From contig SCTA01000032.1 of the NCBI GenBank assembly GCA_004322275.1, positions 1-64,000 on the forward strand: 64,000 nt of DNA, given 5' to 3'. Positions 1-8,131 of this stretch are shown here, one piece after another. This DNA comes from a bacterium (GTDB lineage Bacteria > Desulfobacterota > Deferrisomatia > Deferrisomatales > BM512). Each line of letters begins with the position of its first letter. Position 1 is the first letter of the stretch. A program made the position numbers and the translations under genes. The notes beneath the pieces are model-generated. The model worked only from the letters and a program-made list of their open reading frames with translations, ran no database searches and had not been told where the DNA came from.

Positions 1-2
1 CG

Positions 3-1340
3 TTTCAGAAACAGGGCAGGTACGAGGAAGCTGAAGCCCTTTACCGGCAGACGGCGGCGCGTTGGCCCGATAACGCCGTGACCTACAACGGACTGGCGGA
101 CACCCTGCAGAAGCAGGGCAAGTACGAGGAAGCGGAAGCCCTTTACCGGCAGGCGTCGGCGCGTTGGCCCGATAATGCCGTGGCCCGAAACGGACTGGCG
201 AACACCCTCCAGAAACAGGGCAGGTGGGAGGAAGCGGAAGCCCTTTACCTGCAGACGGCGTCACGTTGGCCCGATAACGTCGTGGCTCAATGCGGTTTGG
301 CGGATACCCTCCAGAAGCAGGGCAGGTACGAGGAATCGGAAGCCCTTTACCGGCAGACGGCGGTGCGTTGGCCCAATGAGGTTGTAGCCCAAAATGGCTT
401 GGCAGACACCCTACAGAAGCAGGGCAGGTTGGAGGAAGCGGAAGTTTTTTATCGGCAGATAGCGGCGCGTTGGCCCGATAATGCCGTGCCCCACGCCGGA
501 CTGGCGGACACCCTCCAGAAACAGGGCAGGTGGGAGGAAGCTGAAGTCCTCTACCGGCAGGCTGCGGCGCGTTGGCCCGATAATGCCGTGCCCCATAACG
601 GACTGGCGGACACTCTCCAGAAACAGGGCAGGTGGGAGGAAGCTGAAGTCCTCTACCGGCAGGCTGCGGCGCGTTGGCCCGATAATGCCGTGCCCCACGC
701 CGGACTGGCGGACACTCTCCAGAAACAGGGCAAGCTGGAGGAAGCGGAAGCCCTCTACCGGCAGACGGCGGCGCGCTGGCCCAGAGACAGGATACCTCGC
801 CACGGCCTTGCAAATCTTTTGCGCAAGCGAAGGCGTTTTAACGAAGTGCTGGATCTGGTCCCGGTGCCTTCCTCGCTGCTTTCAGTGAATGATTTCTACG
901 ATCTTCACCTGCTTGGCATGATTGCCTTGGATAAAAAGGAATTCGCGCGGGCTGAAGAGATTTTCAGCAGTGGCCTACAGGCGGCGAAACGCCCTAAGGA
1001 CAGGGAAATTTTCCAGAATGCCATGGGGCTTTTGAAGCTCCGGGAAAGGGACTATGAGGGCGCTCTTCGCATTCTGGAAGACAATCCCCGTGACGCGGGG
1101 CAGGAGTTGAAGGTCCTTCGCCTTCATGCGATTGCAGGCTGCCAGCAGGAGAAGGGGGCGCGGGAACTGGCGGTCCAGTTGCACCGGACGGTAATCGCGC
1201 TCCATTCCGGCGTGAAAAAAACGCTTCAACTCATCGAGACCGCTTACGGGCTATCCTCCTCCAGCGGCCTTATTCAGCCCACTGAACACCAACTGGATCA
1301 GATCATCGAGGAAGAAATAGAGATGCTCCTCGCTGCGTAA
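3..1340 (+). CDS. TPR-repeat protein, 5' truncated by window edge
   Basis: The reading frame is open from the first bases, so the N-terminus lies outside the window; the first in-window ATG (78) is inside a repeat. It encodes at least seven complete 34-residue tetratricopeptide repeats of the form GLADTLQKQGRxEEAEALYR, with RWPDN closing each one, plus a partial leading copy and a decayed last copy near base 800. A non-repetitive alpha-helical C-terminal part of about 170 residues follows. TPR arrays are protein-interaction scaffolds; no catalytic motif is visible and the partner is unknown. The repeats are very similar at DNA level (period 102 bp), especially those between about 510 and 715, so copy number could vary by recombination. 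A strong terminator follows. Confidence 0.85.
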   Translation, partial: FQKQGRYEEAEALYRQTAARWPDNAVTYNGLADTLQKQGKYEEAEALYRQASARWPDNAVARNGLANTLQKQGRWEEAEALYLQTASRWPDNVVAQCGLADTLQKQGRYEESEALYRQTAVRWPNEVVAQNGLADTLQKQGRLEEAEVFYRQIAARWPDNAVPHAGLADTLQKQGRWEEAEVLYRQAAARWPDNAVPHNGLADTLQKQGRWEEAEVLYRQAAARWPDNAVPHAGLADTLQKQGKLEEAEALYRQTAARWPRDRIPRHGLANLLRKRRRFNEVLDLVPVPSSLLSVNDFYDLHLLGMIALDKKEFARAEEIFSSGLQAAKRPKDREIFQNAMGLLKLRERDYEGALRILEDNPRDAGQELKVLRLHAIAGCQQEKGARELAVQLHRTVIALHSGVKKTLQLIETAYGLSSSSGLIQPTEHQLDQIIEEEIEMLLAA

Positions 1341-1405
1341 GCCGCATTTAAAATCAAGTTTAAGAAAAGGGCGCGGATTTCGCGCCATGATACAAAAGTA
1401 TAGGA

Positions 1406-1446
1406 GGCGGGATAGGTCATGAAACCTATCCCGCCTTTTGTTTTTC
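1406..1446 (+). terminator. Rho-independent terminator after TPR gene
   Basis: A perfect 12-bp stem (1406-1417 with 1424-1435, six-base loop) is followed by TTTTGTTTTT. It lies about 65 bases after the TPR stop codon. Confidence 0.9.
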
Positions 1447-1893
1447 CCCCGCTGGAATTCTTTAAAACCTTGCCAAAACCGTTTGGCGTGGCAAACTTGA
1501 GAATGAATTCACAATTAATACGATTCCGGGTTGGCGAGAAAATTACGTTTTATGAGTGTTAATCTAAAAAAAGCCCGGAAAATAAGGGAAATAAAGCGCA
1601 TTAGTCTTTTTGGCAGAACGTGGATGAAAAACATCTTGACCAAAACGAGACAACGTTTTATATTTGTCTCTAGATAGGCAAAGATAATGGCCCGATTCTC
1701 CCGCCGTTCCCGCCCCTGACCAGAGCCCGTGGGCCGGGGAGAGCGGAGGGAAATAAGGGCCAGCCCTTGGACATGAAAGGAGGTTTTAAAAGATTTTTTG
1801 GGCCGACGTTGTTGCCTTGGAACACGAACATCATAAATTTTGTCTTTATTCAATCGGACGTAATATCACGGGCACTGATTATGGGAGGCTGAA
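1447..1893. other. Intergenic leader upstream of the acetate-uptake operon
   Basis: I see no convincing gene in this 447-base stretch; the minus-strand frame at 1515-1853 has no recognisable protein and no ribosome site. A weak promoter-like pair (TTGTCT at 1840, TAATAT at 1861, spacing only 15) lies just before the DUF485 gene, whose ribosome site is GGGAGG at about 1881-1886. The length of the region is compatible with a regulated promoter, but I find no -24/-12 element. Confidence 0.4.
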
Positions 1894-2199
1894 ATGGCCA
1901 AAAAATCAACACATGAGTTGCTGGAATCCCCCGATTTCAAGCGGCTTGTCGCCAAAAGATGGTCCGTATCCATCATTCTTACAATAGCCCTGTTCATCAT
2001 TTATTACGGGTATATCGCCCTCATCGGCTGGAACAAGGCATTCCTCTCCACGAAGATCGGCGAAGTCACTCCCATCGGCATCCCGCTGGGCGTGGCGGTT
2101 ATCGTTTTCTCGTGGATACTCACGGTCATTTACGTCGTTTGGGCCAACAAGGTCTATGACCCTGAAGTCCAGCGTCTTAAAGACCAGCTGCTTAAGTAA
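1894..2199 (+). CDS. yjcH: DUF485 membrane protein, partner of ActP
   Basis: A 101-residue protein with two predicted membrane segments (about residues 25-45 and 63-84) and charged ends, matching the DUF485/YjcH pattern. In many bacteria this gene sits directly before the acetate/cation symporter actP and is co-transcribed with it; its exact role is not established. Here the stop at 2199 is 11 bases before actP and the intervening AAGGAGG serves as the actP ribosome site, so the pair is one operon. Start ATG 1894 follows GGGAGGCTGAA. The family call rests on size, topology and context. Confidence 0.85.
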   Translation: MAKKSTHELLESPDFKRLVAKRWSVSIILTIALFIIYYGYIALIGWNKAFLSTKIGEVTPIGIPLGVAVIVFSWILTVIYVVWANKVYDPEVQRLKDQLLK

Positions 2200-2210
2200 G
2201 GAGGATCGAT

Positions 2211-3854
2211 ATGCCTACAGGAATCCAGACTTCGATTGGCGAGCCAACCGGGTCAGCGATATTTTTCTTTTTCATAGTCGTCGCGGCCACCCTCTACGTC
2301 ACATACGTAGCCGCCAAAAAGACCAAGACTGCGAGCGAGTTCTACGCCGCCGGCCGTTCGGTCAGCGCCCTTCAGAACGGCTTCGCGCTTTCCGGCGACT
2401 ACATGTCCGCCGCGTCCTTTCTCGGCATAGCCGGCCTCGTCGCCCTCAAGGGTTACGACGGCATGATCTACGCCACAGGCTGGCTGGTCGGCTGGCCCGC
2501 CCTCATGTTCCTCATCGCGGAACCGCTTCGTAACCTCGGCAAGTTCACCTTCGCCGACGTTCTCTCCTTCCGCCTCAAACAGCGGCCCGTCCGCATAGCC
2601 ACCGCCATCGGCGGCATTCTTACCGTTCTTTTTTACACCATCGCCCAGATGGTCGGCTCCGGCAACCTGATCAAGCTGATGTTCGGCATCCCCTACGAAG
2701 TCGCCGAAATCATCGTCGGCTGCGTCATGCTGATGTACGTTCTCTTCGGCGGCATGCTCGCGACCACGTGGGTCCAGATCATCAAGGCCTGCCTGCTTCT
2801 CTTCGGCGTCTCGATCATGACCGTTCTCGTTCTCTCCAAGTTCGGTTTCAACCCCGGCAACCTCTACATGGAAGTCGCCAAGCAGTACGGTCAGTCCGCC
2901 CTCGAACCCGGCGGTCTCGTCAAGGACCCGATCGACGCGATATCGCTGGGCCTCGCGCTGATGCTGGGTCTCCTCGGCCTCCCGCACATCCTCATGCGCT
3001 TTTTCACGGTTCCCGACGCGAAGGCCGCCCGCATATCCGTTCTTTACGCGACCGGCTTCATCGGTTATTTCTACTGCATAATCCCCATCGTCGGCTTCGG
3101 CGCTTCCGCTCTTATCAAGGCCACCAACCCCGACGGCACCCCGATGCTGGGCCGCGCAGTCATCACCGCTATCGACAAGGGCGGCAACATGGCCGCTCCC
3201 ATGCTCGCGGAACTCCTCGGCGGCACGCCCTTCCTGGGCTTTATCGCCGCCGTCGCGTTCGCAACGATCCTCGCGGTCGTCGCGGGCCTCACCCTGGCCG
3301 GAGCCTCCGCCTTCTCGCATGACATCTACGTCAGCGTCATCAAGCAGGGCCATGCAACCGAAGCAGAGCAGATGAAGATGGCGAAGAGAGCCACGATGGT
3401 TTTCGGCGTAGCCGGCATCCTTCTGGGCATCCTCTTCAAGGGCCAGAACGTCGCCTTCATGGTCGGCCTCGCGTTCGCGATAGCCTGTTCCGCGAACTTC
3501 CCGGCCCTCATCATGTCGATTCTGTGGAAGAAGTTCACCACCGCAGGCGCGGTCTCCGCGGTTCTCGTCGGCACCTTCCTCTCCGTCGGGCTGATTTTCG
3601 CCAGCTCCACGGTTTGGGGCGACGTCTTCAAGTTCACGCTCCCCGGCGCCGACGGCAAGCCCGTTTCCGTCAGCCTCTTCGGCTGGCTGGCCAACGATCC
3701 CAAGGTCTGGACGATGAAGAACCCCGCGATCATCTCCATGACCGCTTCCTTCCTCGTCGGCTGGGTTGTCTCCCTGATGACCAGCGAGCCCAGCGCGGAA
3801 GAAGCTTTTGAAGACGAGAAGCTTCGCACCTACCTCGGAATCGGCGCCGAGTAA
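2211..3854 (+). CDS. actP: Cation/acetate symporter (sodium:solute symporter family)
   Basis: A 547-residue inner-membrane protein of the SSSF family with about 13 hydrophobic segments. The N-terminal part carries the family hallmarks ASEFYAAGRSV and GDYMSAASFLG, the sodium-site region after the first helix; the C-terminal end is a short acidic tail. Length and motifs fit ActP, which takes up acetate (and related short acids) with a cation. The DUF485 gene directly upstream supports acetate as substrate. In a respiratory anaerobe this would feed acetate to the TCA cycle as electron donor. A perfect hairpin terminator begins about 40 bases after the stop. The specific substrate is inferred; the family is secure. 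Confidence 0.92.
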   Translation: MPTGIQTSIGEPTGSAIFFFFIVVAATLYVTYVAAKKTKTASEFYAAGRSVSALQNGFALSGDYMSAASFLGIAGLVALKGYDGMIYATGWLVGWPALMFLIAEPLRNLGKFTFADVLSFRLKQRPVRIATAIGGILTVLFYTIAQMVGSGNLIKLMFGIPYEVAEIIVGCVMLMYVLFGGMLATTWVQIIKACLLLFGVSIMTVLVLSKFGFNPGNLYMEVAKQYGQSALEPGGLVKDPIDAISLGLALMLGLLGLPHILMRFFTVPDAKAARISVLYATGFIGYFYCIIPIVGFGASALIKATNPDGTPMLGRAVITAIDKGGNMAAPMLAELLGGTPFLGFIAAVAFATILAVVAGLTLAGASAFSHDIYVSVIKQGHATEAEQMKMAKRATMVFGVAGILLGILFKGQNVAFMVGLAFAIACSANFPALIMSILWKKFTTAGAVSAVLVGTFLSVGLIFASSTVWGDVFKFTLPGADGKPVSVSLFGWLANDPKVWTMKNPAIISMTASFLVGWVVSLMTSEPSAEEAFEDEKLRTYLGIGAE

Positions 3855-3895
3855 TTATCAGGGCTTCGGCCTTGGCACCGGTTAACTTTTAGTTG

Positions 3896-3930
3896 AAAAG
3901 GGCGTACTATCCGGTACGCCCTTTTCTTTT
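3896..3930 (+). terminator. Terminator of the yjcH-actP operon
   Basis: A perfect 12-bp stem (3896-3907 with 3914-3925), six-base loop, A-run on the 5' side and T-run on the 3' side. A TTG at 3893 that could extend the next gene lies at the edge of this hairpin, which argues for the later ATG at 3950 as the real start. Confidence 0.88.
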
Positions 3931-3949
3931 CCTTTCAAAAAGTGAGTTC

Positions 3950-5392
3950 ATGGAACAAGGAAACGTCTTCTTTATAAAGGCCCGGGAGTTTTGCCAGAAG
4001 CGGATGCAGACCGCCGTTCTGGAAGACACCGCGGCAATGGTCGCTCAAAAGATGGTCGACCAGAACGTCTCAAGCCTGGTGGTCGTCTCGGACGAAAAAC
4101 CGGTTGGAATAATCACCGACAAGGACCTGCGGAACAAGGTCATACTGGTGGGAGCCGACGCGAGAGAGATAACCGCCGAGAACGTCATGAGCTCTCCTCT
4201 CGTCTTTGTAGAGGAAGACGACGACCTTTTCGAGGCCGTCTACAAGATGAGCAAGCACAAGATCCACAGGATCGCGGTGGTCGATCCCGGCGGAAGACTG
4301 TGCGGCATCATTACGGATTCGGATATCCTGCGCCTTCAGGCCAACACCCCCCAGTTCCTGATACGGGACATCGAGCACGCCCAGTCCATCGATGACCTGA
4401 AGAAGATTTTAAAGGAGATAACCATGCTGGTCATCTCCCTCCACAAGACCGGCGTAAAAACTCCCGACATAGTCAGGCTCATCGCCCACATGAACGACTC
4501 CCTTCTTCTTCGCATAATAAAGATTCTGAAAAGAGAGAGGTTCAGAAACCTGCCTGGAGGGTTCGCCTTCGTAGCTCTGGGCAGCGAAGGCAGGATGGAG
4601 CAGACCCTGAAGACCGATCAGGACAACGCGATAATCTACGCGGACGATCTGACCGTGGCCCAGGTCTCGGAGATAGCCTCCTTTTCAAACGAACTCGTGG
4701 ATTCTCTTATAGAGGTGGGCGTTCCGCCCTGTCCCGGCGGGACGATGGCGAAAAACCCTCCCTGGAGAAGGAGCCTCGGCGAGTGGAAATCCGTCGTCGA
4801 CAAATGGATAGCCGTCCCGAGCCACGACAGCATCCTCCATTACAGCATGTTTTCGGACGTTCGCACCGTCTACGGAGATCCGAATCTCGAATTTAGGATC
4901 AAGGAACACATAATCAGGCGGGGAAGCGAAAACGCCATCTTTCTCGCGCACATGGCCAAGAACGTCGTCAATTTCGAGCCGCCCCTCGGCATCTTCGGCA
5001 AGCTCAAACTGAAAAAGGAAGGGGAGCACAAGGGGCTTTTGGACGTAAAGAGCGGCGGAATATTTCCCATAAGCGACGGAATCAAGGTTCTGGCCCTTGA
5101 GGGGGGATTTCTGACCGGCGGGACGCGGGAAAAGATAGACCTGCTCTGCCAGAGCGGCTCTCTGTCACGCGGCGACGGAGCCGATCTCCTCACGAGTTTC
5201 AACTTCTTTTCGACGGTGCGTCTCCGAAGCCAGATAAGCGAGATAGAGGCTGGAAAGCCTCCCTCCAACTTCATAAACCTTGACGAACTCAACAACATCG
5301 AAAAAATGAGCCTGAAAATCGGCTTCGAGGCAGTCAAATCTTTTCAGAATCTGCTTAAATTGCGCTTTAGGCTGGACTTTATCTCCGACTGA
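3950..5392 (+). CDS. CBS-pair / DUF294 putative nucleotidyltransferase
   Basis: About 480 residues. The N-terminal 125 or so form two CBS domains, each ending in a GIITDKDLR-like motif (the second GIITDSDIL), which bind adenosine nucleotides as sensors. The middle carries the DUF294 nucleotidyltransferase-like core, LGSEGRMEQTLKTDQDNA, similar to the GlnD uridylyltransferase active-site region, and a DUF294 C-terminal helical domain follows. A regulatory or signalling role is inferred. Such genes are often found next to acetate/solute symporters, and here it follows yjcH-actP, although a terminator separates them. ATG 3950 is preferred over TTG 3893 because the latter sits in the terminator. 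No cNMP-binding domain is visible, unlike many longer homologues. Confidence 0.85.
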   Translation: MEQGNVFFIKAREFCQKRMQTAVLEDTAAMVAQKMVDQNVSSLVVVSDEKPVGIITDKDLRNKVILVGADAREITAENVMSSPLVFVEEDDDLFEAVYKMSKHKIHRIAVVDPGGRLCGIITDSDILRLQANTPQFLIRDIEHAQSIDDLKKILKEITMLVISLHKTGVKTPDIVRLIAHMNDSLLLRIIKILKRERFRNLPGGFAFVALGSEGRMEQTLKTDQDNAIIYADDLTVAQVSEIASFSNELVDSLIEVGVPPCPGGTMAKNPPWRRSLGEWKSVVDKWIAVPSHDSILHYSMFSDVRTVYGDPNLEFRIKEHIIRRGSENAIFLAHMAKNVVNFEPPLGIFGKLKLKKEGEHKGLLDVKSGGIFPISDGIKVLALEGGFLTGGTREKIDLLCQSGSLSRGDGADLLTSFNFFSTVRLRSQISEIEAGKPPSNFINLDELNNIEKMSLKIGFEAVKSFQNLLKLRFRLDFISD

Positions 5393-5400
5393 TCACACCT

Positions 5401-5493
5401 CCCGTCATTCTCGCGCAACGCGCGGGAATCCAGAAAATATGAGCAAAAACTCATATTCTCTGGATTCCCGACCTTTCGGTCGAGAATGACGGG
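5401..5493. repeat. Nested palindromic REP-like element
   Basis: Outer arms CCCGTCATTCTCG (5401-5413) and its complement (5481-5493) enclose a second long near-perfect hairpin (about 5424-5443 with 5450-5469). The 'gaatgacggg' end is the same type of sequence that ends other intergenic repeats near 41180 and 41270, so this looks like a dispersed palindromic element. It lies between convergent genes and may also act as a bidirectional transcription barrier. Confidence 0.7.
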
Positions 5494-5532
5494 GGGAATA
5501 GATTTCCGCCTGCGTGGGAATGACGGGAAGGT

Positions 5533-5569
5533 GTGGTGCGTTACGCTGTTTGCGTGGCTAACACACCAT
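5533..5569 (+). repeat. GGTGCGTTACGC / CTAACACACC palindromic repeat, copy 1
   Basis: Contains GGTGCGTTACGC followed by an 11-base centre and CTAACACACC. The same palindrome recurs at 11360-11398 (inverse orientation) and 59849-59888, all intergenic. Here it ends three bases from the stop of the universal stress protein gene. Confidence 0.7.
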
Positions 5570-5571
5570 TA

Positions 5572-6453
5572 CTAATTCTCTCCGCCAAGCGGCACAAACA
5601 GCGCCGGAATATTAGTCTCTTCGGCTATTTTCGTGGAGACGGAGCCGGTAAAATACTCCTCGAAGGTGCGCTTCCCCCTGGACCCGGCTATTATCAGCGT
5701 AACGCCGCGCTCGCGGGCGAAGCGAAGTATTTCCGTTGCCGCGTCGCCGTAGAGAAGGTGCGATTCGACGTCGAAGCCTTTGGCGCGAAGTCCTTTTTCG
5801 GCGGTTTCCAGCGGCTCCCTGCACTCGGCCTCGCACACCGGCTCCCCGCTCTTCGAGACAGCGTCAAAGTCGCAATCCTCGATGACGTGAAGCAGCGAAA
5901 CCCTGCCCGCCGCCTCCTGTAATCCCTCCATGAAATCAAGCGCCTCGCCCGCATGGGGCGAGAAATCCGTCGCCAGGAGTATATGGCCGAGGAGAGGCTC
6001 TTCTCCCTCCTCGCAGTTTTCGGGTGAAACGAGGAAGAGAACCGGAACGGGAGAATCGCGGAGAATACCGAACTCCGTGCCGGAGGGTATAAGCGAGTCG
6101 AGCGCGCCGAGGTGCCTGCCGACAGCGATAACGTCCGCCTCCTCGCGCGAAGCGACCTCGATTATCCTGGGTTCGGGATTTCCTATCTCCACTACCGCCT
6201 TCCATTTGAGCCCCCTGGCTTCCAGTTCCTTTCCCCAGTCCTCGAATTTCAGGTTCGCCTTCAGTTTCAGTTCCTTCGCAAGCTCCTTGTCGAAGCCGCC
6301 GTAGGGGACGAAACCCACCTCGTCGCGGTCTACCACATATAAAAAGACCACCTCCCGAAGCCCCGCTACCGTGAGCGGCAGGAGCTTTTCGAGGGAAGAG
6401 TAGTCAAGGCTTTCAAACTGGGTGGGGAAGAGCAGTTTCCGCAGGGGTCTCAT
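5572..6453 (-). CDS. Tandem universal stress protein (two UspA domains)
   Basis: A 293-residue soluble protein made of two UspA-like alpha/beta domains, about residues 1-145 and 150-293. The second domain ends with GSRGKRTFEEYFTGS, which fits the G-2x-G-9x-G-S/T ATP-binding signature; the first domain's equivalent is weaker (GRHLGALDSLIPSG). Such proteins respond to starvation, oxidative or membrane stress; the exact function here is unknown. It begins 11 bases after the stop of the antiporter-like gene on the same strand, so the two are probably co-transcribed, suggesting a link to ion or pH stress. Minus-strand start ATG at 6453 opens a protein that begins directly with the first UspA strand. 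Confidence 0.88.
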   Translation of the reverse strand: MRPLRKLLFPTQFESLDYSSLEKLLPLTVAGLREVVFLYVVDRDEVGFVPYGGFDKELAKELKLKANLKFEDWGKELEARGLKWKAVVEIGNPEPRIIEVASREEADVIAVGRHLGALDSLIPSGTEFGILRDSPVPVLFLVSPENCEEGEEPLLGHILLATDFSPHAGEALDFMEGLQEAAGRVSLLHVIEDCDFDAVSKSGEPVCEAECREPLETAEKGLRAKGFDVESHLLYGDAATEILRFARERGVTLIIAGSRGKRTFEEYFTGSVSTKIAEETNIPALFVPLGGEN

Positions 6454-6464
6454 CTTTGTTTCTC

Positions 6465-7904
6465 CTACATAAAGAAGATGAAAGTGACGAGAGCGAAGGA
6501 GGGTATCAGTATCGGCAGGGAGAATTTGAAGATGTACCCGAAGAAGCTCGGCATCTCCACTCCCGTTTCCTCCGCTATCGAGCGGACCATGAAGTTGGGG
6601 GCGTTTCCGATGTAGGAATTCGCGCCCATGAAGACCGCGCCCGCCGAAATCGCCTTCAGGTAGACTCCGTTGTCGCGAATGAGGGCGGTTATGGCTTCGC
6701 GCTCGGCCATGCCGGGAAAGAAATTACCCAGTTCGGTGTTCAAAAAGACCAGGTAGGTCGGCGCGTTGTCCAGAAAGCTGGAGAGCGCCCCCGAAGCCCA
6801 GAAGAAGTGCGCCGGAGACTTGACCGCCTCGACGATGAAGGCCATCTCGCCCTTGGTTCCCGCCTTCAGAATCAGTATGACCGGTATCATCGTGACGAAG
6901 ATGCCCGCGAAGAGTATCGCCACCTCGATTATCGGCGCCCAGCTGAATTCGTTTCTTGTCCTTATGCTGCGATTCGTCGTCTTCAGGGAGGCGAATCCGA
7001 GGCCGATGAGGAGCGCGTCGCGCAGAAGGTCCGCCACCGGGCGGTGAACGCCGAAGATGTTTACCTCCCCAAGATGCCAGATACCGCTGACCAGCACGGC
7101 TCCGACAATGCCGAGAAGAAAAAGAACGTTGTGGAGTCCCTCGATGCGAAGCGGTATGGAGCAGCTCACCGGAGGGGCGGTTTCCTTTTTGTAATAGTAG
7201 CTGTCGGTAAAGAAGAAGGCCGCGAGAAGGATCAGGGAAACGGTGAGCATCAGCGGCAGAAGCGCCAGAGTCCAGAAGAAGGGCACCCCGTGGAGGAAAC
7301 CCAGGAAGAGCGGCGGGTCGCCGAGCGGGGTCAGGGAACCGCCCACGTTGCAGACGAGAAAGATGAAAAAGACGACCTGCCAGGCTTTTCGCTTCCTCCA
7401 GGAGTTAGCCCGGAGGAAGGGGCGTATCAGCAGCATCGCCGCGCCCGTCGTGCCGATTAAGGAAGCCAGGAAGGTGCCGAGAAGGAGCATCGTGGTGTTG
7501 ACAACCGGTGTTCCGGCGAGGCTTCCGCTGACCAGAATTCCCCCCGAGACGCAAAAGAGCGCCCAGAGGAGGATTATAAAGGGCACGTAGTCCGCGAGGT
7601 AGACGTGGATAACCTCGTAAAGGCCGCTGCCGCCGTAAGAGGCCAGGAAGGGGATGACCAGCGCGAGTCCCCAGAACGCCGTCACCTTGCCGAAATGGTG
7701 ATGCCAGAAGCGGGGGGCCAGAAGGGGAAAGAGCGCGATGGAGAGAAGTATTCCCGCGAAGGGGACGCCGCTGAAGAGCGGAAGCACCTCGCCGAGCCCT
7801 CCACCCTCCGAGCCGGACGCCGAAGCCAGGGCGGGCAGGAAAAGAATCCAGAGGGCTGTTAGCGGGAGGCGGCTTTTGGGTAAGCGGTGTTGCATAATTG
7901 TCAT
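6465..7904 (-). CDS. Sodium:proton antiporter-like membrane protein
   Basis: A 479-residue integral membrane protein with about 12 hydrophobic segments after a signal-like first helix (residues about 14-30). The segment NVGGSLTPLGDPPLFLG is typical of the ion-transporter superfamily containing NhaD, ArsB and citrate/metal carriers; overall pattern and length fit the NhaD-like group annotated as sodium:proton antiporter. Expected role is exchange of Na+ for H+ at the inner membrane. First gene of a two-gene unit with the downstream universal stress protein. The substrate could instead be another anion or cation; the superfamily is more certain than the ion. Confidence 0.82.
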   Translation of the reverse strand: MTIMQHRLPKSRLPLTALWILFLPALASASGSEGGGLGEVLPLFSGVPFAGILLSIALFPLLAPRFWHHHFGKVTAFWGLALVIPFLASYGGSGLYEVIHVYLADYVPFIILLWALFCVSGGILVSGSLAGTPVVNTTMLLLGTFLASLIGTTGAAMLLIRPFLRANSWRKRKAWQVVFFIFLVCNVGGSLTPLGDPPLFLGFLHGVPFFWTLALLPLMLTVSLILLAAFFFTDSYYYKKETAPPVSCSIPLRIEGLHNVLFLLGIVGAVLVSGIWHLGEVNIFGVHRPVADLLRDALLIGLGFASLKTTNRSIRTRNEFSWAPIIEVAILFAGIFVTMIPVILILKAGTKGEMAFIVEAVKSPAHFFWASGALSSFLDNAPTYLVFLNTELGNFFPGMAEREAITALIRDNGVYLKAISAGAVFMGANSYIGNAPNFMVRSIAEETGVEMPSFFGYIFKFSLPILIPSFALVTFIFFM

Positions 7905-8131
7905 TCCTCGATCAAAAACTTACGAAATTGCTCTCTCGAAGCTGAAAAACCGGACGTTTCCCATGACCATGCAATACAGGCTCCCAAAATACCCCAAAAA
8001 GAACTTGTGCGCAGCTAAACAAAAAACTCCGGGGGAGTATAATTCCAGCCATGCAAAGTCGCGTAGCGAAAAACAGCCAAAGACAGCCGGAGTCAGCAGG
8101 GAAACCATAATCCGTTAAAGGGAGAGCCAAA

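Noticed and set aside
78-815. Direct 102-base repeats as a CRISPR-like array
   Set aside because: The repeats are in frame and encode 34-residue TPR units with no unique spacers.
1515-1853. 112-residue minus-strand frame in the leader of the acetate operon
   Set aside because: No ribosome site and no recognisable protein; region more likely regulatory.
2253-3353. 366-residue minus-strand open frame opposite actP
   Set aside because: It is the antisense of a clearly coding gene with strong codon bias, has low-complexity Asp/Glu/Gly-rich translation, and no ribosome site.
3893-3949. TTG 3893 as start of the CBS/DUF294 gene
   Set aside because: It lies at the edge of the actP terminator hairpin; ATG 3950 begins the conserved protein.
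6456-7460. 334-residue plus-strand open frame opposite the antiporter-like gene
   Set aside because: The minus-strand frame encodes a membrane protein with family motifs; the plus-strand translation is charged low-complexity sequence.
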